DNA from: Allium sativum | Lineage: Eukaryota > Streptophyta > Magnoliopsida > Asparagales > Amaryllidaceae | DNA length: 64,000 bases | NCBI GenBank assembly: GCA_030737875.1 | Contig: CM060909.1 | Span: forward strand, 32,229,159 to 32,293,158 | Reading direction: 5' to 3' | Shown: positions 54,045-64,000 of the stretch, one piece after another | Layout: each line of letters starts with the position of its first letter | How positions within the stretch are numbered: position 1 is the first letter of the stretch | The notes under the pieces: generated by a model | The model's input: the letters and a program-made list of their open reading frames with translations, nothing else | What the model was told of the DNA's origin: nothing | Databases searched by the model: none | Position numbers and translations under genes: made by a program

Positions 54045-54870
54045 CAAGTTTATTGAGTTATGCATGTTTATGCAAGTTCACTATGCCATGATTTGCAAGT
54101 TTATTGAGTTATGTATGTTTATGCAAGTTCACTATGCCATGATTTGCAAGTTTATTGAGTTATGTATGTTTATGCAAGTTCACTATGCCATGATTTGCAA
54201 GTTTATTGAGTTATGTATGTTTATGCAAGTTCACTATGCCATGATTTGCAAGTTTATTGAGTTATGCATGTTTATGCAAGTTCACTAAGCCATGATTTGC
54301 AAGTTTATTGAGTTATGCATGTTTATGCAAGTTCACTATGCCATGATTTGCAAGTTTATTGAGTTATGCATGTTTATGCAAGTTCACTATGCCATGATTT
54401 GCAAGTTTATTGAGTTATGTATGTTTATGCAAGTTCACTATGCAATGATTTGCAAGTTTATTGAGTTATGCATGTTTATGCAAGTTCACTAAGCCATGAT
54501 TTGCAAGTTTACTGAGTTATGCATGTTTATGCAAGTTCACTATGCCATGATTTGCAAGTTTATTGGTTTATGCATGTTTATGCAAGTTCACTATGCCATG
54601 TTATGCATGTTTAATAAGTTATGCATGCTTATGCAAGTTCACTATGCCATGTTATGCATGTTTAATAAGTTATGCATGCTTATGCAAGTTCACAATGACA
54701 TGTTTTGCATGTTTGACAAGTTATGCATGTTTATGCAAGTTCCCTATGTCATGTTAGGCAAGTTTAACATGTTATGCATGTTTATGGTAATATGCAAGTT
54801 CACTATGCTAAGTTATGCAAGTCTAACATGTTATGCATGTTTGTTGTGATATGCAAGTTCATCATGTATG
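54045..54870. repeat. 51 bp tandem repeat in G 5' LTR
   Basis: Ten units containing atgatttgcaagttta, differing mainly by gtatg/gcatg and ctatgcc/ctaagcc, followed by shorter, more diverged units to about 54870. As 51 is divisible by three, a 17-residue repeat (MICKFIELCMFMQVHYA) appears as ORFs; this is an artefact of the period, not a gene. Confidence 0.92.
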
Positions 54871-55111
54871 TTATGCCAAGTTCCCTCTTCCTATCCTTTA
54901 TGCGTTATTACGAATATGTAAGCGATAGAATGACGTTGGGGGGTTTGGGTAAACTTAAAATACATGAAAATATAAGATTGGGAATTTACCTATTAAGTTA
55001 GGTCTACCCCTTGGGAATTTACCTATTAAGTTAGGTCTACCCAAGTATTTGTTGACTTGTAATTATGTTTTGAAATAAAGTGGACATGACACTTAGAAAA
55101 CATAAGTGTGG

Positions 55112-55315
55112 CCAACTCGAGGTTGGGTTGATTTTGTAGCGTAATTCTACCCGGAACCTACCGGCTTAACTAGTGGCTACAAACAATAGGACCCAATGTG
55201 AGAAGTTGGTCATGGGGTGCCAAGACCCGAGGTTAGACCAAGTTGTGGTGTAAATCTACCCGGAATCCACCGGCTTAACTAGGTAACCACAACAAAGTCT
55301 AATGTGAGAGGTTAA
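55112..55315. other. Duplicated stem-loop module in G 5' LTR
   Basis: Two copies, period 110 bp. The stems TTTGTAGC/GCTACAAA and GTTGTGGT/ACCACAAC are perfect 8 bp pairs with different sequences. The loops share gtaa..ctacccgga and ccggcttaactag. Confidence 0.7.
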
Positions 55316-56616
55316 GGTGCATTAAATTAATTAATGCCTCATGATTAGGGTTAAGTCAGGGTCCACTAATACTTAACCAATTTAGGGATTCGAGGGATTG
55401 AAATGGGGTTAAGTTGTGAACTGTCGGTTACACTTAACCAATTTAATCCATTTGGGGGTTCGAGGGATTGAAATGGGGTTAAGTTGTGAACTGTCGGTTA
55501 CACTTAACCAATTTAATCCATGATTAGTGAAGGGTTAAATCGCACTTAACCCTCTTAGGAAACCCTAGCAACGTGGTCTGTTCCAGCAGTAAGCCCAGTT
55601 TGGTATCATCACAACCCTAGAGGCTGGGCTAGGGCGGGGCACGATTACTGGACTGATGTAAGCGACCAAAGCGACGACTGAGTGGTACAGCGGTGCGGGT
55701 CCAGGCGGGCTACGGACGTGCACGTAGTCCGGTATTGGACAAACTCGAGGCACGGGTACCAGTAGGTTTAGACTGTGCATTATTGCTTCAGTGTCTGGGG
55801 TTGACACCCGAGGGCTTGATACACCCGAAGGTGGACCCAGCACGGTCTGACTACATCCATATGTGGGCCGTATGGACACCAACACTTGACGTGTTAGGCT
55901 TATAGGGAGCCGATCGACTAGACCGTTTGGTTGGACCTTATATTAAGGTCACTTCATGTTATTGGGTCAAAGCTTGGGCCAAGGGATCAATACCTGTTAT
56001 GTTGGTTTGCTAGTACACCGTGGTGCAAAACTTAACCTTGTTTATGCGATGACACCTCTATCTATCTTGTAGTTAATTTATCATGCCAGTATGTTGTTAT
56101 CTATGATCATCTCAGTTTCCATCATGCTGTTAACTTTATTAGTTTATAGACTGATCGTAGCAGGGCTTACCAGTCTTTATGACTGACCCGTTTTCTTTTC
56201 GCTTCTTTTCTTCCGTTTCCCCTCCCCCCCCCCCCCAGGTTCTCAGGGTGGGAACATTGGTGCTTAGCTTGGATCGCTTAGCTTGCTTGCTGGATTAGCT
56301 CATGTACGTTGGATATTGAGCCCGCTATGGTTTATCACTCTTATTTGGGGATAGTACTTATGTATTTCAGTTTATCAGATGATGTTTTTATCTAGACTTG
56401 TAATTTTGGGAAATTGACATTTTGATGTACCAGACTTGTGTTTTGAAATGGTTCGAAAATCTTCCGCTGTTTTATCTACTTACTCTGTTTATTTACATAT
56501 ATATATGTCATGTCCTGCCTTGTTATATCATTATGCATGTTTACCATGTTTTAAAACGCCCCACCAAAGTCAGAGTTGCTTGCAAGAGTCACCCTGGCGG
56601 AGGTGGGGTGTTACAT

Positions 56617-56629
56617 TTGGTATCAGAGC
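56617..56629 (+). other. Primer binding site of G
   Basis: ttggtatcagagc, one base after the LTR, is the exact plant initiator-Met primer site. Confidence 0.93.
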
Positions 56630-56803
56630 GAGGTTTACGAGAAGGGATAAAAAGGTTTTTAAAACTTTTGAAAAACTATTTTCAAAACCAAGTATAAAGT
56701 ATTTTCCAAAGAAAAGTCTAGTTATTTTTAAAGGCTATTCCCCAAAAGCCATTAGCACTATCCTTTGACTCCTCGTTTGAACTCTTTTCTTTTCGTTTCC
56801 AGC

Positions 56804-57720
56804 ATGTCTGATAATCTCATCTTGCCCGAAGGAGTAACAATACCCGATTGGTTTCGTCGGTACTTGGAAGTCACGGCACCGGTCCCGGGTGTCTCTAATG
56901 TTGTCTTTCCAGTCAAGGCCGCTGTTCCTCCTCCTCCTTCCGTAGCTGATGTTCCTCTTCTCCCTCAGCCTCCACAAGCGGATTTTGCGGAAACTTGTAA
57001 GAACTTTAAGATGATGGGTGGCAAGAATTTTAGTGGAACAGAGACTTTTGTAGAGGCAAGGAATTGGTTGAAAGAGACCGAAGATCTTTTAGCCACCTTT
57101 GATATAGGTGACCGCAGGAAGGTTTTATTAGCAGTATGGTTGCTAAAGGAAGAAGCTGCATGTTGGTGGGTAGTCACCACCGCTACTAGGCCAATTGAGA
57201 CTTGGGATGACTTTAGAGGAAGGTTTGGACTGAGGTTCTTATCACTGAAGCAAGGGGACATGACTATTAGGGAATACATAGATAAGTTTAATCAACTGGC
57301 TCGGGTCGATTTAGACTTGGTTAATACAGCTCAGAAGAAGGCCCTACACTTTGCTCTAGGATTAAACGAGCCATTACATGGTTTGGCCATGTCTCATATA
57401 CCATTGGGGGCGACTTTTGAGAATTTGGTGAATATGGCCCTACTTTAAGAAGAAAATAACAATGACAAGAAAGAGGTCAAGGCGAATGAGTCTCAAGGCA
57501 AGAGGGTAAATTCCGGGAAACGAGGCAAGAATAACAACAACCGCAAGGACAAGCCAAGAGAGAATAGGAAATGCAACTTCTGTGGTAAAGTTGGACATAT
57601 ATCCAGGGAATGTAGGAAGAAGAAGAGAAAGCGGGGCGAATGCTTTTATTGTGGTTAGTTTGGACATCTCAGCAAGGATTGCCCGAGGAAACAAGGGCAA
57701 GGTCAAACTCAGTATGCAGG
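56804..57720 (+). pseudogene. Chromovirus G gag
   Basis: Starts MSDNLILPEGVTIPDWFRRY, open to TAA 57446-57448, with FSGTETFVEARNWLKETED, LAVWLLKEEAACWW and the IREYIDKFNQLARVDLDL block. Beyond the stop two zinc knuckles are still visible: CNFCGKVGHISREC intact, and CFYCG-stop-FGHLSKDC with a TAG inside. The capsid domain is thus the only complete domain in G. Confidence 0.87.
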
Positions 57721-58990
57721 ACTATCTGGAGGGCGAGTTCATCCCCTCAACACCGTTCTTCCAGCTCATGATAGAGGTAGTGTTTCTGTTGAAAGTCTTG
57801 TTTACATTTTCTGATCTTCCCTGTTCGTATTTTGTTTGATTCTGGCACATCGCATAGTTTTATTTCATCTGATCTAGTTGAAAGTTTGCACCTAAGTACT
57901 AGTCTAGTTGATGATCCCGTATGTGTTTCAAATCCAATTGGGGGTTCTGCCCGTTTGTTTGTGGTCTGAGTGGATTTGAAAATTTCTATCTTGAGTATAG
58001 AATTCTCGTGGGATGTTTATCGGTTTCAGGGGATATGGGTTGGTTTTGGGCATGGAATGGTTGTCCTGTTTTGGAGCCATTCTTGGTTTTTGTATATAGG
58101 GTTGTGAGGCCCATGACTCGCCTCGGTAATACCCTAGAAATTTCTAGCAACCCTATGGGTCCCGTCATGTTATGTTATCTTGAATCCCTCAACTCGTCTA
58201 TCGATAGTTTGCAATCTGTGAGGGTGGTCCGAGAATATCCTGATATCTTGGGGGAAGTAAAGGGGTTACCCCTAGACGTGGGATAGATTTTCGCATTATC
58301 TGGTTGGTAATACCAAGCCAGTTTCGTGGCCGGTTAGGCACATGACCTCACGAGATGAGAGTTAAGAAAGCAAGTCAAGGAGTTGCTTGAGAAGAACTTC
58401 CTGAGACGAAGCATTTTCGAGTAGGGTGCTCCAGTAGTATTCGTTACTAATATGGACAGTTTGCTTCGCTTATGTGTTGATTATCGTGAGAAGAATAGAC
58501 AACCGTTACCAAGGATCGATGATTTGTTTGATCAGCTTGTAGAAGCATCTGTTTTCTTTTGATCTAGCTACCGGATTCCATCAGCTTAGGATGACTGAGG
58601 ATGGAATTGACAAGACTGCGTTTAGGACTCTAGATGGATTTTTAGAATGGCTAGTCATGCTATTTGGTTTGACTAATGCACCCGCATATTACGTGAACTT
58701 GATGGGTAGGGTGTTTAGGGAGTCCTTGAACAAGTTTGTCGTGGTCGTCGTAGACGATATTTTGATCTCCTTAAAAGAACGAGGAAGAGCATGCTAGACA
58801 TCTCAAGGAGGTGATGGATACGCTTAGAGCCACCAGTTGAAGGTCAAGTTCTCCAAATGTCACTTTGGAGGAAAGAAGTTGGATTTCTTGGGCACATAGT
58901 TCCTAAGTAAGGCTTAGCGGTGGATTCCGCTAAAGTGGTTGCGGTTTAAGACCGGAAAACTCTGAGGAGGGCAATTGAAGTAAGAAGCTT
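57721..58990 (+). pseudogene. Chromovirus G protease and reverse transcriptase remnants
   Basis: The protease active site LFDSGTSHSFIS is at about 57834 in a shifted frame. RT fragments include [25 protein letters not shown] (58600-58690) and VVVVDDILISL with the Asp pair near 58745, surrounded by stops and single-base shifts. After 58990 sequence jumps past RNase H: the YTDA and ALKSWRHYL regions seen in F are not found. Confidence 0.8.
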
Positions 58991-59089
58991 TCTCCGTTTG
59001 GCTAGTTAGTTAGCATTCCCTGAGCTTATACTTACTCTTCTGGATCAAGAAGGGGGTTTCACAGGAAGAAGACCCGTAGTTAGTCAAGA

Positions 59090-59580
59090 ACATGGACCAG
59101 TTGATTCGAGGCGAGATGTTAAGTCACCTCGCTAGATATATTATAGATGACAAGGGATGACTAAGGAGCGATGAGAGATTATGTGTTCCTCGAGTGGAAG
59201 ACTTGGTAAAGAAGGTTCTTGAAGATGCGCATCACTCGAGGAGGTGGCCGAGTTGGTCTCAGGATGCATGTTGTGCCACCAGGTTAAGGCCAAGTCATAG
59301 AAGCCCGGCGGGCCATTACCTCCATTGGAGGTTCCGCAAGGGAAGTGTGAAAACATCTCGATAGATTATGTGGATGGACTACCTAGATCAAAGAAAGGGA
59401 ATACGGGTATGTGGGTCATAATAGGTAGACTCACGAAGAGTGCTCATTTCAGTCCGGTGAAGAGCGAGAGGACTGCATCGTGGTTAGCAACGGTTTACCC
59501 TCAAGAAGTTGGCCAGCTTTGAAATAGCCTACAGGAAGCCATGGGTAGGCAACTGAATCTAGGTATGGCAACGTGGATTG
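59090..59580 (+). pseudogene. Chromovirus G integrase remnant
   Basis: Begins with the segment before the zinc finger (DDKG, RLCVPRVEDL). The HPGGDKMY part of the finger is deleted, and then ISIDYVDGLPRSKKGNTGMW, LTKSAHFSPVKSERTASWLATVY and a stop follow. The Glu-bearing DGQTERVN block of F is absent. Non-functional. Confidence 0.78.
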
Positions 59581-60665
59581 GTATTTTCAAGAAAAGTTCT
59601 GCTGCGTGGAATACTTTATGGTAAGTAGACGAGATCCAGGATTCACTAGTGAATTTTGGAGAGCTTGCATGAAATCATGAGGTTACAGTTATGCCAAGTA
59701 TACAGAAAGAAGAATAAGTGGAAAAGGAAGACGAGAGGCGATAATGAAATGAGTTCCAACTCGAATTTGGGAAATAGGAGTTAGGAAGCCAAGAAATCAT
59801 GAAGTAAAAGACGGTCAAAGCACAGTGGAGTTAAGCTCAAGGAAACTTGACTAAGAAGAGTGAAGACTAGATACGCGCATCATATCTCTTTTTAAGAGTG
59901 CATCCTTGATCCTTGTTTTCCTGTGGAGCTTGCTTGCAAGTTATCTTTTGTATATATCCTCTCGGTCCCATTCTCGATCTTATATCTGTTGTAAACTCCA
60001 TAAGGGGGTTATGACTCATCAGTTAGTACTATATGTCAGAGTTTGAATGGATTTCTTGTAATCCAAAAAGGAGTTTATCTTGCTTATCTTCTATGATCTC
60101 TTTTTAGCATATCTCCCTGTCCATGTTTATCTAGTTATCGTGCTAATCTTGTCATGAGAACCTTAGGTAGAAACCCTTTGGATGAAACATGTGTTTGAGA
60201 CATGTTATGTTTGATGGTTGCAAGTGGTTGCAAGTGTTTGCAAGTGGTTACTCGTGGATGCATGATACCCATTAGGCACTAGATCGGCTCACACACTCCT
60301 CATATTGCATGTGCATGAGTGTTTATGCTTATTCATGGTTGAAACTTGTTGTGCTACCACATGGATGTTGCATATGGATGAATGTTATGTGCACTCATAT
60401 AGATACTATGAATTATGTTAGGAATTTGCATACATATAGATTCATTTCACTGACATACATATGCATTAAGGAGGTTTACTGTATCAGTAACCGCCTGATC
60501 TTTGCATTAGATAAGTACATATACACACACTTTTGCATATGTTCATACCACATTTAGAATCTTGTAAGGACAATGATTGCTCGAGGGTGATGTTTTGAGT
60601 AGATGGATGATTGGATGGTAGGATACGTTCTTCCTAACTTGAAGATTTCGGGGCCGAAATCCTTT
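59581..60665 (+). other. Decayed 3' part of G
   Basis: About 1.1 kb without a recognisable chromodomain. Short scraps such as attcactagtgaattttgga (59641-59660) still resemble integrase. From about 60180 it matches the 3' non-coding region of F (catgtgtttgagacatgtta and tgcatatgttcatac words). Confidence 0.65.
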
Positions 60666-60678
60666 AAGGAGGGGAGAA
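60666..60678 (+). other. Polypurine tract of G
   Basis: aaggaggggagaa immediately before the 3' LTR, identical to F. Confidence 0.88.
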
Positions 60679-63600
60679 TGTAACAACCCGTATTTTCAAT
60701 AACCTGTTATAACATAAATCAAGGCAGAATTTAATTCTAAAATCTGAATCAAGGGAAACGGGCTATGCCATTACGTTCGTCTCGGGAAAATACGCGAAAT
60801 AGAGTCTGAGTTTTCGAAAATCGGAGTCCGTATGACCCAGTTAAGGCCCATTGAAGTTTTCAGAAATTTCCATGTTAAAAACAGATTTAAATTTTAAATT
60901 AAAAACAAGGATTAGGGCTAACTGGCGTCAGGCGGGAAAACTCCCGCCAAGACCCCCATGTCGACAGGCATGTCGACAGGGGTCTAAGGGTGTCGACTGC
61001 CCTGTCGACAGCCCTGTCGACACGGGGTGGCCGGGCAGTTTTGCCTGGCGCACCATTTTTGATTTGGGCTTGGTTGTGTGGCTTGGTTCTGGAGAATTCC
61101 GAAATCTGATGGACCTAATTCAACCTAGGGTTAATCCTATGGTCTAAGTCACTAGCCTAATCTATAAATAAGACCCTAACCTACCCTAAATCACTCATTA
61201 TTCATTCTAGCAACCAAACTATGTCAAATTGAATTCTCAAATGGCCTCCACCTAAAAACCCTAGCCTCCACCCTCTTCAAAAATCATTCCTATGAAGATT
61301 TTGATGTTCATACAAGCATTTCTAAGTTGTATGAATGATCATTAGCTTGCATACATCATCAAGTTGCAAGCTTTATTGGCTAAGCTAGAGTTTTTGGAAT
61401 TTTTGTTAAGAGTTTTCTTATTGGAGCTTTGTTTTGGGTTTTTATATGCTTGCATAAAGGGCTTCTCAATCTTTATTAGTAGATTTGTGTCTTCATAATA
61501 TATGTAAGCCCTCTTACCTTCATTTTAGAAACTCTAAAGTTAATATGTGATGCAAGTTGGGGTTTATGCAAGTTTATTGAGTTATGCATGTTTATGCAAG
61601 TTCACTATGCCATGATTTGCAAGTTTATTGAGTTATGTATGTTTATGCAAGTTCACTATGCCATGATTTGCAAGTTTATTGAGTTATGTATGTTTATGCA
61701 AGTTCACTATGCCATGATTTGCAAGTTTATTGAGTTATGCATGTTTATGCAAGTTCACTAAGCCATGATTTGCAAGTTTATTGAGTTATGCATGTTTATG
61801 CAAGTTCACTATGTCATGATTTGCAAGTTTATTGAGTTATGTATGTTTATGCAAGTTCACTATGCCATGATTTGCAAGTTTATTGAGTTATGCATGTTTA
61901 TGCAAGTTCACTAAGCCATGATTTGCAAGTTTATTGAGTTATGCATGTTTATGCAAGTTCACTATGCCATGATTTGCAAGTTTATTGAGTTATGCATGTT
62001 TATGCAAGTTCACTATGCCATGATTTGCAAGTTTATTGGGTTATGCATGTTTATGCAAGTTCACTATGCCATGTAATGCATGTTTAATAAGTTATGCATG
62101 CTTATGCAAGTTCACTATGCCATGTTATGCATGTTTAATAAGTTATGCATGCTTATGCAAGTTCACAATGACATGTTATGCATGTTTGACAAGTTATGCA
62201 TGTTTATGCAAGTTCCCTATGCCATGTTAGGCAAGTTTAACATGTTATGCATGTTTATGGTAATATGCAAGTTCACTATGCTAAGTTATGCAAGTCTAAC
62301 ATGTTATGCATGTTTGTTGTGATATGCAAGTTCATCATGTATGTTATGCCAAGTTCCCTCTTCCTATCCTTTATGCGTTATTACGAATATGTAAGCGATA
62401 GAATGACGTTGGGGGGTTTGGGTAAACTTAAAATACATGAAAATATAAGATTGGGAATTTACCTATTAAGTTAGGTCTACCCCTTGGGAATTTACCTATT
62501 AAGTTAGGTCTACCCAAGTATTTGTTGACTTGTAATTATGTTTTGAAATAAAGTGGACATGACACTTAGAAAACATAAGTGTGGCCAACTCGAGGTTGGG
62601 TTGAGTTTGTAGCGTAATTCTACCCGGAACCTACCGGCTTAACTAGTGGCTACAAACAATAGGACCCAATGTGAGAAGTTGGTCATGGGGTGCCAAGACC
62701 CGAGGTTAGACCAAGTTGTGGTGTAAATCTACCCGGAATCCACCGGCTTAACTAGGTAACCACAACAAAGTCTAATGTGAGAGGTTAAGGTGCATTAAAT
62801 TAATTAATGCCTCATGATTAGGGTTAAGTCAGGGTCCACTAATACTTAACCAATTTAGGGATTCGAGGGATTGAAATGGGGTTAAGTTGTGAACTGTCGG
62901 TTACACTTAACCAATTTAATCCATTTGGGGGTTCGAGGGATTGAAATGGGGTTAAGTTTTGAACTGTCGGTTACACTTAACCGATTTAATCCATGATTAG
63001 TGAAGGGTTAAATCGCACTTAACCCTCTTAGGAAACCCTAGCAACGTGGTCTGTTCCAGCAGTAATCCCAGTTTGGTATCATCACAACCCTAGAGGCTGG
63101 GCTAGGGCGGGGCACGATTACTGGACTGATGTAAGCGACCAAAGCGACGACTGAGTGGTACAGCGGTGCGGGTCCAGGCGGGCTACGGACGTGCACGTAG
63201 TCCGGTATTGGACAAACTCGAGGCACGGGTACCAGTAGGTTTAGACTGTGCATTATTGCTTCAGTGTCTGGGGTTGACACCCGAGGGCTTGATACACCCG
63301 AAGGTGGACCCAGCACGGTCTGACTACATCCATATGTGGGCCGTATGGACACCAACACTTGACGTGTTAGGCTTATAGGGAGCCGATCGACTAGACCGTT
63401 TGGTTGGACCTTATATTAAGGTCACTTCATGTTATTGGGTCAAAGCTTGGGCCAAGGGATCAATACCTGTTATGTTGGTTTGCTAGTACACCGTGTTGCA
63501 AAACTTAACCTTGTTTATGCGATGACACCTCTATCTATCTTGTAGTTAATTTATCATGCCAGTATGTTGTTATCTATGATCATCTCAGTTTCCATCATGC

Positions 63601-64000
63601 TGTTAACTTTATTAGTTTATAGACTGATCGTAGCAGGGCTTACCAGTCTTTATGACTGACCCGTTTTCTTTTCGCTTCTTTTCTTCCGTTTCCCCTCCCC
63701 CCCCCCAGGTTCTCAGGGTGGGAACATTGGTGCTTAGCTTGGATCGCTTAGCTTGCTTGCTGGATTAGCTCATGTACGTTGGATATTGAGCCCGCTATGG
63801 TTTATCACTCTTATTTGGGGATAGTACTTATGTATTTCAGTTTATCAGATGATGTTTTTATCTAGACTTGTAATTTTGGGAAATTGACATTTTGATGTAC
63901 CAGACTTGTGTTTTGAAATGGTTTAAAAATCTTCCGCTGTTTTATCTACTTACTCTGTTTATTTACATATATATATATATGTCATGTCCTGCCTTGTTAT
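60679..64000 (+). mobile_element. 3' LTR of chromovirus G, cut by window end
   Basis: Aligns along its whole visible length with the 5' LTR; about 140 bp of its 3' end are missing. It has nine rather than ten of the standard 51 bp units (61568-62040, diverged units to about 62345), a stem-loop pair at 62585-62790, and a shorter poly-C run. Confidence 0.92.

Larger units (their letters stand above)
53980..56238 (+). other. Candidate LTR intron in G
   Basis: Donor AT/GTAAGC at 53980; acceptor CCCCAG/GTTCTC at 56238 after tttatgactgacc and a pyrimidine/poly-C tract. The 3' LTR has the same signals at 61504 and 63708. The intron would contain the 51 bp repeats and both stem-loops. Confidence 0.35.
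53155..56615 (+). mobile_element. 5' LTR of chromovirus G
   Basis: 3461 bp, TGTAACAACCCG to GGTGTTACA. GTCGAC cluster 53435-53500, TATA box (tataaataag) at about 53639, 51 bp tandem repeats from 54045, stem-loop modules 55112-55315, two copies of a 70 bp ggattgaaatggggttaagt unit (55385-55525), tttatgactgacc, poly-C and CAG at 56238. Confidence 0.92.
53155..64000 (+). mobile_element. Chromovirus G, recent insertion with decayed interior, right end outside window
   Basis: 5' LTR 53155-56615, primer site, gag, remnants of protease, RT and integrase, polypurine tract, and a 3' LTR from 60679 that runs off the window. The two LTRs differ by eye at only about 15-20 substitutions plus repeat and poly-C length. 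The interior is about 4.06 kb, against 5.15 kb in F, lacks most of RNase H and has no recognisable chromodomain. The left target copy would be atttt (53150-53154); the right one cannot be seen. Confidence 0.88.

Noticed and set aside
54064..54849. Long ORFs with a 17-residue repeat (MICKFIELCMFMQVHYA) in both G LTRs
   Set aside because: They arise because the LTR tandem repeat is 51 bp, a multiple of three. They are broken where a T to A change makes TAA, have no start context, and lie in non-coding LTR.
54045..54870. Regular repeats that could suggest a CRISPR-like array
   Set aside because: Units are contiguous with no unique spacers, and the context is a plant LTR.
55565..55905. Overlapping 70 and 106 aa ORFs in both LTRs of G
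   Set aside because: Duplicated only because the LTRs are recent copies of each other. Overlapping ORFs on both strands with no domain, in non-coding LTR.

Overview
This window is plant nuclear DNA made almost entirely of LTR retrotransposons nested inside one another. I found no host gene, rRNA or functional tRNA gene. The evidence for a plant genome is a Tat-type Ty3/gypsy element with two RNase H domains and an antisense ORF, chromoviruses with 3-4 kb LTRs and initiator-Met primer sites, and degenerate Ty1/copia elements, all densely packed. I cannot name the species.

Layout. (1) 1 to about 9653: a minus-strand Tat-lineage gypsy element whose left LTR is outside the window. Gag-protease, RT and RNaseH-archaeal RNaseH-integrase lie in one frame broken by only two stop codons. 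A plus-strand ORF and a CT-rich tandem repeat lie beyond its pol 3' end. (2) About 9654-11672: most of a minus-strand chromovirus-like LTR, apparently the target into which the Tat element inserted. (3) 11673-53154: a head-to-tail array of five Ty1/copia internal domains (A-E) that share single LTRs between neighbours. Into it are inserted a full chromovirus F (22008-33592), a 1.1 kb solo LTR in copy D (39824-40952), and a 4.4 kb solo LTR S in copy E (48736-53099). (4) 53155-64000: chromovirus G, with near-identical LTRs but a badly decayed interior; its 3' LTR runs off the window.

History as I read it. The copia array is oldest. The chromoviral LTRs landed in or near its LTRs, the Tat element landed in one of those, and G is the youngest. 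Five-base target duplications support three insertions: F (tgggc/tggac), the solo LTR in D (aaaca/aaaca) and S (tccgt/tccgt).

Most unusual signals. Premature stops shared among the copia copies fail the four-gamete test, so the array looks like a recombinational mosaic. A duplicated stem-loop with changing stems and a conserved loop is present in all three chromoviral LTR types. The same LTRs carry a candidate intron whose acceptor follows a long pyrimidine/poly-C tract. Copy D has a deletion filled by templated sequence.
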